Shown piece after piece: positions 29,420 to 37,754 of a stretch of 64,000 bases of DNA. Position 1 is the first letter of the stretch. The number at the start of each line of letters is the position of its first letter. The notes under the pieces were generated by a model, which saw only the letters and a list, made by a program, of their open reading frames with translations, ran no database searches and had not been told where the DNA came from. A program made the translations under genes and the position numbers. Source of the DNA: Pseudomonas sp. ANT_H12B (GTDB taxonomy: Bacteria; Pseudomonadota; Gammaproteobacteria; Pseudomonadales; Pseudomonadaceae); NCBI RefSeq assembly GCF_008369325.1, contig NZ_VOBI01000002.1, positions 248,001 through 312,000 on the forward strand, given 5' to 3'.

Positions 29420-30294
29420 TGCACGCATTTAACCTGCAACCCAAACCTCTATCGCTGACCGAACGGCTGGCGGATATGGCAGTCGACGCGCTGATCGACG
29501 AAGCGGATCTGTCACCGAAACCGGCGCTGGTTGATCGTCGTGGCAATGGTGCTCACACCGATTTGCATCTCGGGCTGATGCACGCCTCGGCGCTGTCCCT
29601 GTGGCCTGCGTTCAAGGAAATGGCGGAGGCCGCCATCGAGTTTGGCGAAATCGGATTACCGATGCGCGAAGCCATTGGCCTGATCGGTCGGGAAGGGGAG
29701 CAACAGATGCTCGCCACCACCGATGGCGTGAACACTCATCGCGGGGCGATCTGGGCTTTGGGCCTGTTAGTCGCTGGAGCCGCGCTGGAACCTGAGTCTA
29801 CCGCCGCAAGTTCTATCGCATTACGCGCCGCACGCCTGGCCCTGCTCGACGATCGTTACGCGCCACGTCTGTTGAGCCACGGCGCGCAAGTCGCCCAACG
29901 CTACGGCGCTCGCGGTGCGCGTGAAGAAGCGCAGCTGGGTTTCCCGGCAGTAATTCAACGCGCACTGCCACAACTCAAACGCAGCCGCTCCACCGGTCAT
30001 GGCGAGCAGAACGCTCGGCTCGATGCCTTGCTGGCGATCATGACGAATCTGGCCGACACCTGCGTGCTCTACCGCGCAGGCGAACACGGCCTGCAGACCA
30101 TGCAACTCGGCGCGCAAGCCGTGCTCGATGCGGGCGGCAGTGCCAGCCTCGCCGGCCGCCGCCGTTTGCATGAGCTGGACCAACAACTCATCGCGTTGAA
30201 TGCCTCGCCCGGCGGTGCTGCCGATTTGCTCGCAGCCTGCCTGTTCGTCGACCGCATCGAGTCTGGCGACGCCCTCATCCAGGGAGCTTTCTGA
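29419..30294 (+). CDS. mdcB: Triphosphoribosyl-dephospho-CoA synthase
   Basis: MdcB makes 2'-(5''-triphosphoribosyl)-3'-dephospho-CoA from dephospho-CoA and ATP, the precursor of the MdcC prosthetic group. The 291-residue protein belongs to the CitG/MdcB family, with [20 protein letters not shown] near residue 28, [28 protein letters not shown] around residues 86-113 and the helical [16 protein letters not shown]. Start and stop overlap mdcA and mdcC by one base each. Confidence 0.94.
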   Translation: MHAFNLQPKPLSLTERLADMAVDALIDEADLSPKPALVDRRGNGAHTDLHLGLMHASALSLWPAFKEMAEAAIEFGEIGLPMREAIGLIGREGEQQMLATTDGVNTHRGAIWALGLLVAGAALEPESTAASSIALRAARLALLDDRYAPRLLSHGAQVAQRYGARGAREEAQLGFPAVIQRALPQLKRSRSTGHGEQNARLDALLAIMTNLADTCVLYRAGEHGLQTMQLGAQAVLDAGGSASLAGRRRLHELDQQLIALNASPGGAADLLAACLFVDRIESGDALIQGAF

Positions 30295-30593
30295 TGGAAA
30301 CCTTATCTTTTGAATTCCCCGCCGGGCAGCCGCCACACGGCCGGACGCTGGTGGGCTGTGTCGGCTCGGGCGATCTGGAAGTGCTGATCGAGCCAGGGCA
30401 GGCCGGCAAACTGACGATCAAGGTGCAGACCTCGGTCAACGGCGCCGAACAACGCTGGCAGCATCTGTTTGCGCGAATGTTCGACGGTCAGACACCGCCG
30501 GCGATGGCCATCGATATCCACGATTTCGGGGCGACGCCGGGTGTGGTGCGCTTGCGTCTGGAACAAGGCTTTGAGGAGATCGGCCATGACTGA
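30294..30593 (+). CDS. mdcC: Malonate decarboxylase acyl carrier protein (delta subunit)
   Basis: A 99-residue carrier protein to which phosphoribosyl-dephospho-CoA is attached through a serine. The attachment region is visible as LVGCVGSGDLEVLIEP, residues about 17-32, with the serine near residue 23 by comparison with characterised MdcC. It overlaps mdcB by one base and mdcD by eight bases. Confidence 0.94.
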   Translation: METLSFEFPAGQPPHGRTLVGCVGSGDLEVLIEPGQAGKLTIKVQTSVNGAEQRWQHLFARMFDGQTPPAMAIDIHDFGATPGVVRLRLEQGFEEIGHD

Positions 30594-31428
30594 TCTCCTA
30601 AACAAACATAGCTTCGTCGAACTCGGCGCCCGGCAACGTGCCAAGGCCTTGCTCGACGCCGGCACCTTCCGCGAATTGCTCGACCCGTTTCAGCGCGTCA
30701 TGTCGCCATGGCTGTCGCGTCAGGGCGTAGTGCCGCAAGCCGATGACGGTGTGGTGATCGCCAAGGGCAGCATCGGTGGATTGCCGGTGGTGATCGCGGC
30801 CATCGAAGGCGCGTTCCAGGGGGGCAGCCTCGGTGAAGTCGGCGGGGCGAAGATTGCCGGTGCGCTGGAACTGGCCGCCGAAGACAACCGTAAAGGCATC
30901 GCGACCCGCGCCGTGCTGCTGCTGGAAACCGGTGGCGTGCGTTTGCAGGAAGCCAATCTTGGGCTGGCGGCGATTGCCGATATTCATGCGGCGATTGTCG
31001 ATCTGCGCCAGTACCAGCCAGTCGTTGGCGTGGTGGCGGGCAGCGTTGGCTGCTTTGGCGGGATGTCGATTGCCGCCGGGCTGTGCAGCTATTTGCTGGT
31101 AACTCAGGAAGCGAGGCTTGGCCTGAACGGCCCGCAAGTGATCGAACAGGAAGCCGGGCTTGAGGAATACGACTCCCGTGATCGTCCTTTTATCTGGAGC
31201 CTGACCGGTGGCGAGCAACGTTTCGCCAGTGGTCTGGTGGATCGTTTTGTCGCTGACGACGTGGCGCAGGTTCAGCAGCAGGTCAGTGAATTGCTTAAGC
31301 AAGGTTTACCGAAACAGCAACGCAGCCGTCAGGCCGAATGGTTCCTGCAACGGCTGGCCCGTCTGGACACCGAGCCGCAAATCGAGCCGTCAACGGTTCG
31401 CGATCTGTATCAAGGAGAGCGCTCATGA
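30586..31428 (+). CDS. mdcD: Malonate decarboxylase beta subunit
   Basis: A 280-residue carboxyltransferase-fold protein that, with MdcE, decarboxylates malonyl-S-ACP to acetyl-S-ACP. It shows IAKGSIGGLPVVIAAIEGAF near residue 60, LLLETGGVRLQEANLGLAAI near 110 and a glycine-rich oxyanion region VAGSVGCFGGMSIAAGL near 150. A GAGGAG site 7 bases before the ATG at 30586, inside the end of mdcC, fixes the start. It overlaps mdcE by four bases. Confidence 0.94.
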   Translation: MTDLLNKHSFVELGARQRAKALLDAGTFRELLDPFQRVMSPWLSRQGVVPQADDGVVIAKGSIGGLPVVIAAIEGAFQGGSLGEVGGAKIAGALELAAEDNRKGIATRAVLLLETGGVRLQEANLGLAAIADIHAAIVDLRQYQPVVGVVAGSVGCFGGMSIAAGLCSYLLVTQEARLGLNGPQVIEQEAGLEEYDSRDRPFIWSLTGGEQRFASGLVDRFVADDVAQVQQQVSELLKQGLPKQQRSRQAEWFLQRLARLDTEPQIEPSTVRDLYQGERS

Positions 31429-32228
31429 GTTCGTATTCCCTGAGAGGCTTGAGCTGGTTCAACGCCTTGAGTGCAGGTGCGAAACCGGTCGAAGGTTTGC
31501 CGGCATCGTTGATGGTTGCCGATGGTGTGTTGGGTGAGCAGCCCGTGCGGTTTATCGCGGTGGTGGCTGATCCCGACAACCGTTTCGTCCGCGCCCGAAA
31601 CGGCGAGGTCGGTTTGCTGGAAGGCTGGGGTTTGGCCAAAGCGGTGGACGAAGTCATCGCAGCCGATCTGGACAAACCGCACAAACGTGCCTTGATCGCC
31701 ATCGTCGATGTGCCGAGTCAGGCTTACGGTCGGCGCGAAGAAGCGCTCGGGATTCATCAGGCATTGGCCGGTGCTGCGGACAGTTATGCCCGTGCCCGGT
31801 TGGCCGGTCACGCAGTGATCGGTTTGCTGGTGGGCAAAGCGATGTCCGGGGCGTTTCTGGCTCATGGTTATCAGGCCAATCGGCTGATCGCCCTGCGCGA
31901 TCCGGGCGTGATGGTTCATGCGATGGGCAAGGCTTCGGCGGCGCGGGTGACCTTGCGCAGCGTCGAAGAGCTGGAAGCATTGGCCGCCAGCGTGCCGCCG
32001 ATGGCATATGACATCGACAGTTACGCGACCCTTGGTTTGCTGTGGGAAACCTTGTCGGTGGAACAGATCGAGCAGCCGACGGCGGCGGATCTGACGCGGG
32101 TGGCTGAATGCCTGAGCCAGGCGATTGGTGATGTCGCCACCAGTGGCCGAGACCTGAGCAGCCGCTTGGGCGCCACCAACCGCGCGGCGTCGAGCCAGGT
32201 GCGCCAACTGTTGAGAGCGCAGTGGTGA
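31425..32228 (+). CDS. mdcE: Malonate decarboxylase gamma subunit
   Basis: A 267-residue partner of MdcD in the decarboxylase, also of carboxyltransferase fold. Recognisable are SSYSLRGLSWFNALSAG at the start, VDVPSQAYGRREEALGIHQA near residue 93, and HAVIGLLVGKAMSGAFLAHG near residue 128, the second oxyanion-type glycine patch. It begins in an ATGA overlap with mdcD and ends in a GTGA overlap with mdcG. Confidence 0.94.
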   Translation: MSSYSLRGLSWFNALSAGAKPVEGLPASLMVADGVLGEQPVRFIAVVADPDNRFVRARNGEVGLLEGWGLAKAVDEVIAADLDKPHKRALIAIVDVPSQAYGRREEALGIHQALAGAADSYARARLAGHAVIGLLVGKAMSGAFLAHGYQANRLIALRDPGVMVHAMGKASAARVTLRSVEELEALAASVPPMAYDIDSYATLGLLWETLSVEQIEQPTAADLTRVAECLSQAIGDVATSGRDLSSRLGATNRAASSQVRQLLRAQW

Positions 32229-32842
32229 ACACGCTTCTGGCCCACGACCTGCTCTGGGGGATGACCCCGGAGCAATTGCCCGCGGATGCACCTTCGTGGG
32301 TGATCGAGTCGATCAGTGCGGGTCAACCGGTGGTGGTTCGGCGTGCGTTGAGCGCGGCGGATCAGATCGCGGTCGGCGTGCGTGGGTGTTTGCGTGAGCA
32401 GCGTTATGCAACGGTGATGTCGGTCGATGCGATCCAGCGTCAAGTCCGGCCGGAAGCGCTTTGCAATGTCTCGATTGATCGGGGTTTGCCGGCAGTGCGC
32501 GCCCTCAAACAACTGCGGTCGATGCTCGATTCCTGTGAGTGGGTTTGGGGTGTCAGCGGCAGCGCCGGGTTTGAATTGGCCAGCGGTTTTCAGGCGTTGC
32601 ATGAGGGCAGCGATCTCGACTTGATCCTGCGTACACCGCAGCCGTTGGATCGTGTGCAGGCGCAAGAACTGGTGAAACGTCTCGATGCCTCGGTGTGCTG
32701 GGTGGACATGCAACTGCAAACGCCAAACGGCGCTGTGGCCCTGCGCGAATGGGCCGGGTCCTCGGAACGGGTCCTGCTAAAAAACGCCACTGAAGCCTGT
32801 CTGGTAACCAATCCGTGGAACCCGCAGGAGCAAGCAGCGTGA
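32225..32842 (+). CDS. mdcG: Phosphoribosyl-dephospho-CoA transferase (holo-ACP synthase)
   Basis: MdcG attaches the prosthetic group made by MdcB to the serine of MdcC. The 205-residue protein has a nucleotidyltransferase-type motif: GVSGSAGFELASG followed by HEGSDLDLILR around residues 117-140, with two aspartates positioned for metal binding. The start is a GTG, either at 32222 or 32225; the latter gives the same GTGA overlap seen at the mdcG-mdcH boundary and is chosen. Confidence 0.92.
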   Translation: MNTLLAHDLLWGMTPEQLPADAPSWVIESISAGQPVVVRRALSAADQIAVGVRGCLREQRYATVMSVDAIQRQVRPEALCNVSIDRGLPAVRALKQLRSMLDSCEWVWGVSGSAGFELASGFQALHEGSDLDLILRTPQPLDRVQAQELVKRLDASVCWVDMQLQTPNGAVALREWAGSSERVLLKNATEACLVTNPWNPQEQAA

Positions 32843-33750
32843 GCAGCTTGCTGGTGTTCCCGGGCCAGGGCGCGCAGCAGCCGGGCATGCTCCATCGTTT
32901 GCCTCGCGAGACGGTGATCGAGGCGAGTGACGTGCTCGGCGAAGACACTTTACTTCTTGATTCTGCTGAAGCGCTGAAGTCGACAAGGGCTGTTCAGCTC
33001 TGCCTGCTGATTGCCGGCGTCGCTACTTCACGCCAGTTGCTGTTGGCGGCGGATTACGTGGCCGGGCTTTCTATCGGCGCTTACCCGGCAGCGGTGGTCG
33101 CCGGTGCTTTGAGCTTCAGCGATGCTCTGCATCTGGTCAGCCTGCGCGGTGAGCTGATGCAACAGGCTTATCCACAAGGCTATGGCATGACCGCGATCAT
33201 CGGTCTGGATCTGGCCACGGTGGAAGATTTGCTGGCACAGGTTCACAGCGACGCGACACCGGTTTACCTGGCCAACATCAACGCCGATAACCAGGTGGTG
33301 ATTGCCGGCAGCGATGGCGCGATGAAGGCGGTTGCCGCGTTGGCCAAAGGTCGCGGTGCAGGTCTGGCCAAACGTCTGGCCGTCAGCGTGCCGTCCCACT
33401 GCCCTCTGCTGGACGCACCTGCGAAAACCCTGGCCGCAGCCCTCGCCAAGGTGCCATTGAAAACTCCGACAACGGGTTATCTGAGCGGCAGTCGCGCCCG
33501 GCCGGTCACAAGCATCGAAGCCTTGCGCGACGACCTGGCATTCAACATGTGCCGCGTGGTGGATTGGCGCGGCACGGTACAAAGCGCCTATGAGCGTGGC
33601 GTACGTCTACAGATCGAACTGCCGCCCGGTGCGGTGCTGACCGGGCTGGCGCGCCGGGTATTCGAGCAGGGCACCGTGATTGCCTTCGACGGTGCGCGGC
33701 TCGATACCTTGCAGGCGCTGTTGCGTGAGGAGGGAAGCCGCCAACCTTAA
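32839..33750 (+). CDS. mdcH: Malonyl-CoA:ACP transacylase of malonate decarboxylase
   Basis: MdcH primes the carrier protein with a malonyl group from malonyl-CoA. The 303-residue protein is FabD-like: N-terminal LLVFPGQGAQQPGML, active-site serine in GLSIGAYPAAVVAGAL near residue 80 (GLSIG replacing the usual GHSLG), and catalytic histidine in SVPSHCPLLDAP near residue 195. The GTG start has a CAGGAG site 8 bases upstream and overlaps the mdcG stop by four bases. Confidence 0.94.
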   Translation: MSSLLVFPGQGAQQPGMLHRLPRETVIEASDVLGEDTLLLDSAEALKSTRAVQLCLLIAGVATSRQLLLAADYVAGLSIGAYPAAVVAGALSFSDALHLVSLRGELMQQAYPQGYGMTAIIGLDLATVEDLLAQVHSDATPVYLANINADNQVVIAGSDGAMKAVAALAKGRGAGLAKRLAVSVPSHCPLLDAPAKTLAAALAKVPLKTPTTGYLSGSRARPVTSIEALRDDLAFNMCRVVDWRGTVQSAYERGVRLQIELPPGAVLTGLARRVFEQGTVIAFDGARLDTLQALLREEGSRQP

Positions 33751-33814
33751 ACCCCGACTCAGGCCTTCGAACAACAAAAACAACATTCGACGATGCACTT
33801 TGAGGACAACAACA

Positions 33815-34207
33815 ATGATTATTTACGGTGTGGCGTTTCTCGCCTTTTGTACCCTGACGGGTATTTTTATCGGCGAGCTGCTCGGCAAGCTGATAGGCGT
33901 ACCGGCCAACGTCGGCGGTGTCGGTATTGCGATGCTGCTGTTGATCGGGCTCGGGAGTTACCTCAACAAAAGCGGCTGGTTCAAAGGTAAAACCGAACAG
34001 GGCGTGGAGTTCTGGAGCGCAGTTTACATTCCGATTGTCGTTGCCATGGCGGCACAGCAGAACGTTTATGGCGCGTTCAAGGGTGGACCAATGGCGATTC
34101 TGGCGGGAGTGGCTGCAGTCACCATCGCTTTTGCCTTGGTGCCGGTGCTGGTTCGTATCGGTAACAAAGAACCGGCCTCGGTCATTCCTTCTAAGACTGC
34201 AGGGTGA
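33815..34207 (+). CDS. mdcL: Malonate transporter subunit MadL
   Basis: A 130-residue membrane protein with four hydrophobic segments, starting IIYGVAFLAFCTLTGIFIGE. MadL and MadM together form a malonate:sodium or proton symporter in relatives. The start at 33815 follows a TGAGGAC site; the frame extends far upstream into mdcH but with no supporting evidence. It follows mdcH after 64 bases and precedes mdcM. Confidence 0.93.
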   Translation: MIIYGVAFLAFCTLTGIFIGELLGKLIGVPANVGGVGIAMLLLIGLGSYLNKSGWFKGKTEQGVEFWSAVYIPIVVAMAAQQNVYGAFKGGPMAILAGVAAVTIAFALVPVLVRIGNKEPASVIPSKTAG

Positions 34208-34212
34208 TCACC

Positions 34213-34977
34213 ATGTACGAATCGATGATGAAGGTGATTACCGGTTACGGGCTGATCAGTGGCTTTGCGATTGTCGGCGTGACCATGTGGGTGTCCTACT
34301 GGATGTCCAATACGTTCACCAAAGGCCGCTTGCATGGCTCGGCCATCGCCATTTTGCTCGGCCTGTTGTTGTCCTATATCGGTGGTGCGTTGACCGGAGG
34401 CCAGAAAGGCGTGGTGGACATCCCGTTACTGTCCGGGATCGGTCTGCTGGGCGGTGCCATGTTGCGCGATTTCGCCATTGTGGCCACGGCGTTCGGCGTC
34501 AGTGTCGATGAACTGAAACGTGCCGGTTTTGTCGGAGTACTGGCGTTGTTCGTCGGCGTCGGGACGTCGTTCATTGCCGGTGTCGCCGTGGCCATGGCCT
34601 TCGGTTACACCGATGCGGTAAGCCTGACCACCATTGGTGCCGGGGCCGTGACGTATATCGTCGGTCCGGTAACCGGGGCTGCCATCGGTGCCAGTTCCGA
34701 GGTCATGGCGCTGTCGATTGCGGCAGGGTTGATCAAAGCCATTCTGGTGATGGTCATGACGCCGTTCGTGGCGCCAATGATTGGTTTGAACAACCCACGC
34801 AGTGCGGTGATCTTCGGGGGCTTGATGGGGACATCCAGCGGTGTGGCGGGAGGGTTGGCGGCCACGGATCCGAAACTGGTGCCTTATGGTTGCCTGACCG
34901 CTGCGTTCTACACAGCATTAGGCTGTTTACTCGGGCCTTCATTGCTGTTTCTGATCATGCGCGGATTAATGGGCTGA
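34213..34977 (+). CDS. mdcM: Malonate transporter subunit MadM
   Basis: A 254-residue polytopic membrane protein, the larger half of the MadL/MadM malonate uptake system. It has about seven or eight hydrophobic segments, with conserved glycine-rich helices such as GVGTSFIAGVAVAMAFGYTD and GGLMGTSSGVAGGLAATDPK. The start MYESMMKVITGYGL agrees with other MadM proteins; a GTG at 34204 overlapping the mdcL stop is an alternative. Last gene of the mdc operon. Confidence 0.93.
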   Translation: MYESMMKVITGYGLISGFAIVGVTMWVSYWMSNTFTKGRLHGSAIAILLGLLLSYIGGALTGGQKGVVDIPLLSGIGLLGGAMLRDFAIVATAFGVSVDELKRAGFVGVLALFVGVGTSFIAGVAVAMAFGYTDAVSLTTIGAGAVTYIVGPVTGAAIGASSEVMALSIAAGLIKAILVMVMTPFVAPMIGLNNPRSAVIFGGLMGTSSGVAGGLAATDPKLVPYGCLTAAFYTALGCLLGPSLLFLIMRGLMG

Positions 34978-34989
34978 TGTCTTCGAGGG

Positions 34990-35047
34990 TAAGCCACTCT
35001 CCCACAGGACCTGCGCAATGCCTGTGGGAGCGTGGCTTGCCCGCGAA
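34990..35047. repeat. REP-like inverted repeat
   Basis: AAGCCACTCTCCCACAG and CTGTGGGAGCGTGGCTTGCC (then CGCGA) face each other around a 15-base loop between the convergent mdcM and mdcR. The core reads GCGTGGCTTGCC rather than GCGGGCTTGCC, a REP variant. It may help end transcription from both sides. Confidence 0.75.
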
Positions 35048-35062
35048 GGGGGCGCCGCGGTC

Positions 35063-35977
35063 TCAGGCATTGCGATTGGCATACATCCGACACTCAGCCA
35101 GCAACGCCAGCAGATTCGGATCCCGCTCCTTGGCCTTCAAGAACACCACCCCGATGTGCTGCTGCAACCGATACTTTTCCTGCAGCGGAATCAGCTTCAC
35201 CCGGTTCTCATACACCGCCGCAATCCTTCCTGGCAGCAACGCATAACCCACGCCCGAGCTGACCATGCTCAGCAGGGTAAAGATGTCGTTGACCTGCATC
35301 GCCACCTTTGGCTCGAACCCCGCCTGCCTGAACACCCGATTACCGTCCTGATGCGTGGCGAAGCCCTGGGTCAGCGTAATGAATGTCTCATCGCGCACTT
35401 CGGCAAGGTCGACTTCGGTCCGTTGAGCAAACTTTGAGTCGGCTGGTGTGGCCAGGAACATGTCATCGGAAAACAGCGGGATTTGCTCGCAATCCGGGTC
35501 GTTGACGCTTTCATCCAGGGACACCAGGATCGCGTCGACTTCCATGTTTTTGAGCTTGTACAACAGGTCGAAGTTCGAACCGAGGATCAGGTCGATATTG
35601 AGCTCGCTGCGGCGGATTTTCAGGCCCATGATCAGCTGCGGCACGGTCTTCACCGTCAGCGAATACAGCGAGCCAAGCTTGAAGCGCTCGGCGGAGAACC
35701 CGGCGGCTTCGCGGGTCAGGCGCACGGTTTCGACCACGTCCTGAATCAGCTTTTGCGCGCGTTCTTCCAGCACGTAAGCGCTTTCCAGCGGCGTCAGATT
35801 GCGGCCTTCGTGCTTGAACAGCGGGCAGCGCAGGGCGCTTTCCAGAGAATGAATTGCCCGGTGCACGCTGACATTGCTGGTCTGCAACTCGGCGGCGGCC
35901 CGGGCCAGGTTGCCGGTGCGCATGAAGGCCAGGAACACCTCGAGTTTTTTCAGGGTCAACTCTTCATCGATCAGCAT
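35063..35977 (-). CDS. mdcR: LysR-type regulator of malonate utilisation MdcR
   Basis: A 304-residue LTTR with the N-terminal winged helix-turn-helix LKKLEVFLAFMRTGNLARAA through SNVSVHRAIHSLESALRCPL (residues about 9-55) and a type 2 periplasmic-binding-like effector domain. P. putida and Acinetobacter MdcR activate mdc genes in response to malonate. The start MLIDEELTLKKLEVF at 35977 is chosen because further upstream codons form no known domain. Unlike many LTTRs it is not divergent from its target but convergent with the operon's end. Confidence 0.92.
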   Translation of the reverse strand: MLIDEELTLKKLEVFLAFMRTGNLARAAAELQTSNVSVHRAIHSLESALRCPLFKHEGRNLTPLESAYVLEERAQKLIQDVVETVRLTREAAGFSAERFKLGSLYSLTVKTVPQLIMGLKIRRSELNIDLILGSNFDLLYKLKNMEVDAILVSLDESVNDPDCEQIPLFSDDMFLATPADSKFAQRTEVDLAEVRDETFITLTQGFATHQDGNRVFRQAGFEPKVAMQVNDIFTLLSMVSSGVGYALLPGRIAAVYENRVKLIPLQEKYRLQQHIGVVFLKAKERDPNLLALLAECRMYANRNA

Positions 35978-36044
35978 GGCGGGGACTCTTATTCGAATGT
36001 CTCGATTGTGCACGTATGTAGGTTCTTGGGGGATTTGTGTTCTG

Positions 36045-36090
36045 CAACATTGCGCTTTTAGTCTCAAGGCCTGAGCCTTGCGCATTGTTG
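36045..36090. promoter_or_regulatory. Nested inverted repeats between mdcR and the hemolysin III gene
   Basis: The outer arms CAACATTGCGC (36045-36055) and GCGCATTGTTG (36080-36090) pair with one mismatch. Inside them CAAGGC-CTGA-GCCTTG (36065-36080) is a perfect dyad. The element sits 25 bases before the start codon of the rightward gene and 67 bases from the mdcR start, so it could be an operator or a leader hairpin for either. Confidence 0.4.
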
Positions 36091-36115
36091 TAACGAATTC
36101 CGAGGTGAGCAACAC

Positions 36116-36733
36116 ATGTATCACGGGGAAAGATTGAACGCCTGGACGCATCTGGTCGGGGCGGTGGCGGCAGTTGTCGGGGTGGTGTGGATGCTGGTGA
36201 TCGCCGGCATGGACGGTAGCCCGTGGAAGATCGTCAGCGTAGCGATTTACGGGTTTACCTTGCTGGTGCTTTACAGCGCGTCGACCGTTTACCACAGCGT
36301 GCGTGGGCGCAAGAAAGAGATCATGCAGAAGGTCGATCACTACTCGATCTATCTGCTGATTGCCGGTAGCTACACGCCATTCTGCCTGGTGACGCTACGC
36401 GGGCCGTGGGGCTGGACGCTGTTCGGCATCGTCTGGGGGCTGGCGCTGATCGGTATCCTGCAAGAGATCAAACCGCGTTCGGAAGCGCGGATTCTATCGA
36501 TCGTGATCTACGCGGTGATGGGTTGGATCGTGCTGGTGGCGGTCAAACCGTTACTGGCGGCGTTGGGCAGTACAGGTTTTGCCTGGCTGGCGTCGGGCGG
36601 CGTGTTGTACACCGTGGGCATTGTCTTTTTTGCGCTGGATAGTCGTTTGCGCCATGCCCACGGGATCTGGCATCTATTCGTGATCGCCGGGAGTTTGCTG
36701 CACTTTGTGGCGATTATGTTTTACGTCTTGTGA
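36116..36733 (+). CDS. Hemolysin III family (TrhA/PAQR) membrane protein
   Basis: A 205-residue protein with seven hydrophobic helices belonging to the HlyIII/PAQR superfamily. Conserved metal-site residues appear in YSASTVYHSVRG near residue 58 and in the C-terminal HAHGIWHLFVIAGSLLHF near residue 182. E. coli TrhA (YqfA) influences membrane energetics; the family's hydrolase-like chemistry in bacteria is not settled, and haemolytic activity should not be assumed. It stands alone and ends 5 bases from the convergent dguR stop. Confidence 0.88.
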   Translation: MYHGERLNAWTHLVGAVAAVVGVVWMLVIAGMDGSPWKIVSVAIYGFTLLVLYSASTVYHSVRGRKKEIMQKVDHYSIYLLIAGSYTPFCLVTLRGPWGWTLFGIVWGLALIGILQEIKPRSEARILSIVIYAVMGWIVLVAVKPLLAALGSTGFAWLASGGVLYTVGIVFFALDSRLRHAHGIWHLFVIAGSLLHFVAIMFYVL

Positions 36734-36738
36734 GGCCG

Positions 36739-37647
36739 TCACGGGATCAAACGATCCAGTTGCGCCTGCGCCCGTCGGCTGAACACCTGCAGCAAATCGC
36801 TCAAGGTGTGCGGCGGCGGTTCGTCGGCGCGGGTCACTGCGTACAACGTGATCGATAACGCTGGCGCCAGAGGTCGAATCGCCGTGGTGGCGGGGGACGC
36901 GCCAAGCGCGGTAAACGGATCGATCACCGCCAACCCGGCACCGGATTCAACCATCGCCCGCGCCAGCGAATAGGTCTGCACCGCGATGCGTACCCGTGGT
37001 GGTGGCGTGACCGCCTCAAGGTAACTGTCGAGCCTGGCTGCCAGCGGGTCGGCGCTGGACAGGCCGATCAGTGGCGCACCCGCCAGTTCGATCAACGGCA
37101 ACGGTTGGCCCAAGGCGTCGTCGGGCCAATAGCCCAACGGCGCCAGCGCCACCAAAACTCCGCTGGCCAAGGCCAGTGCTTTGAGTCCCGGATGATCCGG
37201 CGCTTGCAACGTCAGCGCGACATCCACTTCGCGCATCAACAAATTCTGAATCAGCTCACGGCTGTGGGCGCTGGACAGCTCGCAGGCAATGTCCGGGTAA
37301 CGTTGCGTCCATTCGTTGATCGCCGGCGGCAGCAGCGACAGGGTCAGTGCCGGGGTTGCGCCGATCCGTACGCTGTGGCCCGGCTCGCGGCGCAGGCTCT
37401 GGGCCAGACGTCGCACGCCTTGCAAGCTTTCGGTGACTTTGTCGACCTCGCGCTCAAGCTCCAGCGCTTCGGGCGTGGCCTGCAATTTACCGCGCACCCG
37501 CAGGAATAACGGGAAGCCCAGTTGCTGTTCGGCGTGTTGCAGCACTTTGCTCACCGCCGGTTGCGATACGTGCAGCAGCTGCGCGGCGCCACTGACCGAA
37601 CCTGTCTGGCGAATAGCCTGGAAAATCTCGATGTGTCGCAGTCGCAT
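36739..37647 (-). CDS. dguR: LysR-type regulator, probable DguR
   Basis: A 302-residue LTTR: N-terminal HTH LRHIEIFQAIRQTGSVSGAA with LLHVSQPAVSKVLQHAEQQL (residues 3-44), then the effector domain. It is divergent from a D-amino-acid dehydrogenase, a RidA-type protein and a periplasmic binding protein, the exact layout of dguR-dguABC in P. aeruginosa, where DguR activates D-glutamate catabolism. The assignment rests on that synteny. A perfect dyad 8-26 bases before its own start is a likely binding site. Confidence 0.82.
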   Translation of the reverse strand: MRLRHIEIFQAIRQTGSVSGAAQLLHVSQPAVSKVLQHAEQQLGFPLFLRVRGKLQATPEALELEREVDKVTESLQGVRRLAQSLRREPGHSVRIGATPALTLSLLPPAINEWTQRYPDIACELSSAHSRELIQNLLMREVDVALTLQAPDHPGLKALALASGVLVALAPLGYWPDDALGQPLPLIELAGAPLIGLSSADPLAARLDSYLEAVTPPPRVRIAVQTYSLARAMVESGAGLAVIDPFTALGASPATTAIRPLAPALSITLYAVTRADEPPPHTLSDLLQVFSRRAQAQLDRLIP

Positions 37648-37654
37648 GGCAAAT

Positions 37655-37673
37655 CCATAACCTTTGTTTATGG
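37655..37673. promoter_or_regulatory. Candidate DguR operator (T-N11-A dyad)
   Basis: CCATAA-N7-TTATGG is a perfect inverted repeat in the dguR/dguA intergenic region. T at 37658 and A at 37670 are separated by 11 bases, the classical LTTR box ATAA-N7-TTAT. It lies 8 bases upstream of the dguR start and about 80 bases upstream of dguA, suiting autoregulation plus activation of the divergent operon. Confidence 0.6.
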
Positions 37674-37754
37674 GTCAGGCATCTTTATGCATTGTTCAAC
37701 GTCTGTCACCTGGTCCTAACCTGAGGCCTGTTTCAACAACGCTTAAGGACAGAC

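Noticed and set aside
27710..29428. A 572-codon open frame antisense to mdcA
   Set aside because: It is a shadow of a GC-rich gene with strong third-position bias; the sense strand has all the MdcA motifs and overlaps mdcB in operon style.
33680..33814. N-terminal extension of mdcL reaching into mdcH
   Set aside because: The extension is out-of-frame mdcH sequence; MadL proteins begin MIIYG, and a TGAGGAC site precedes that ATG.
35978..36340. N-terminal extension of mdcR by about 120 codons
   Set aside because: It covers the intergenic region and the complement of the hemolysin III gene; the LTTR fold begins at MLIDEELTLKKL.
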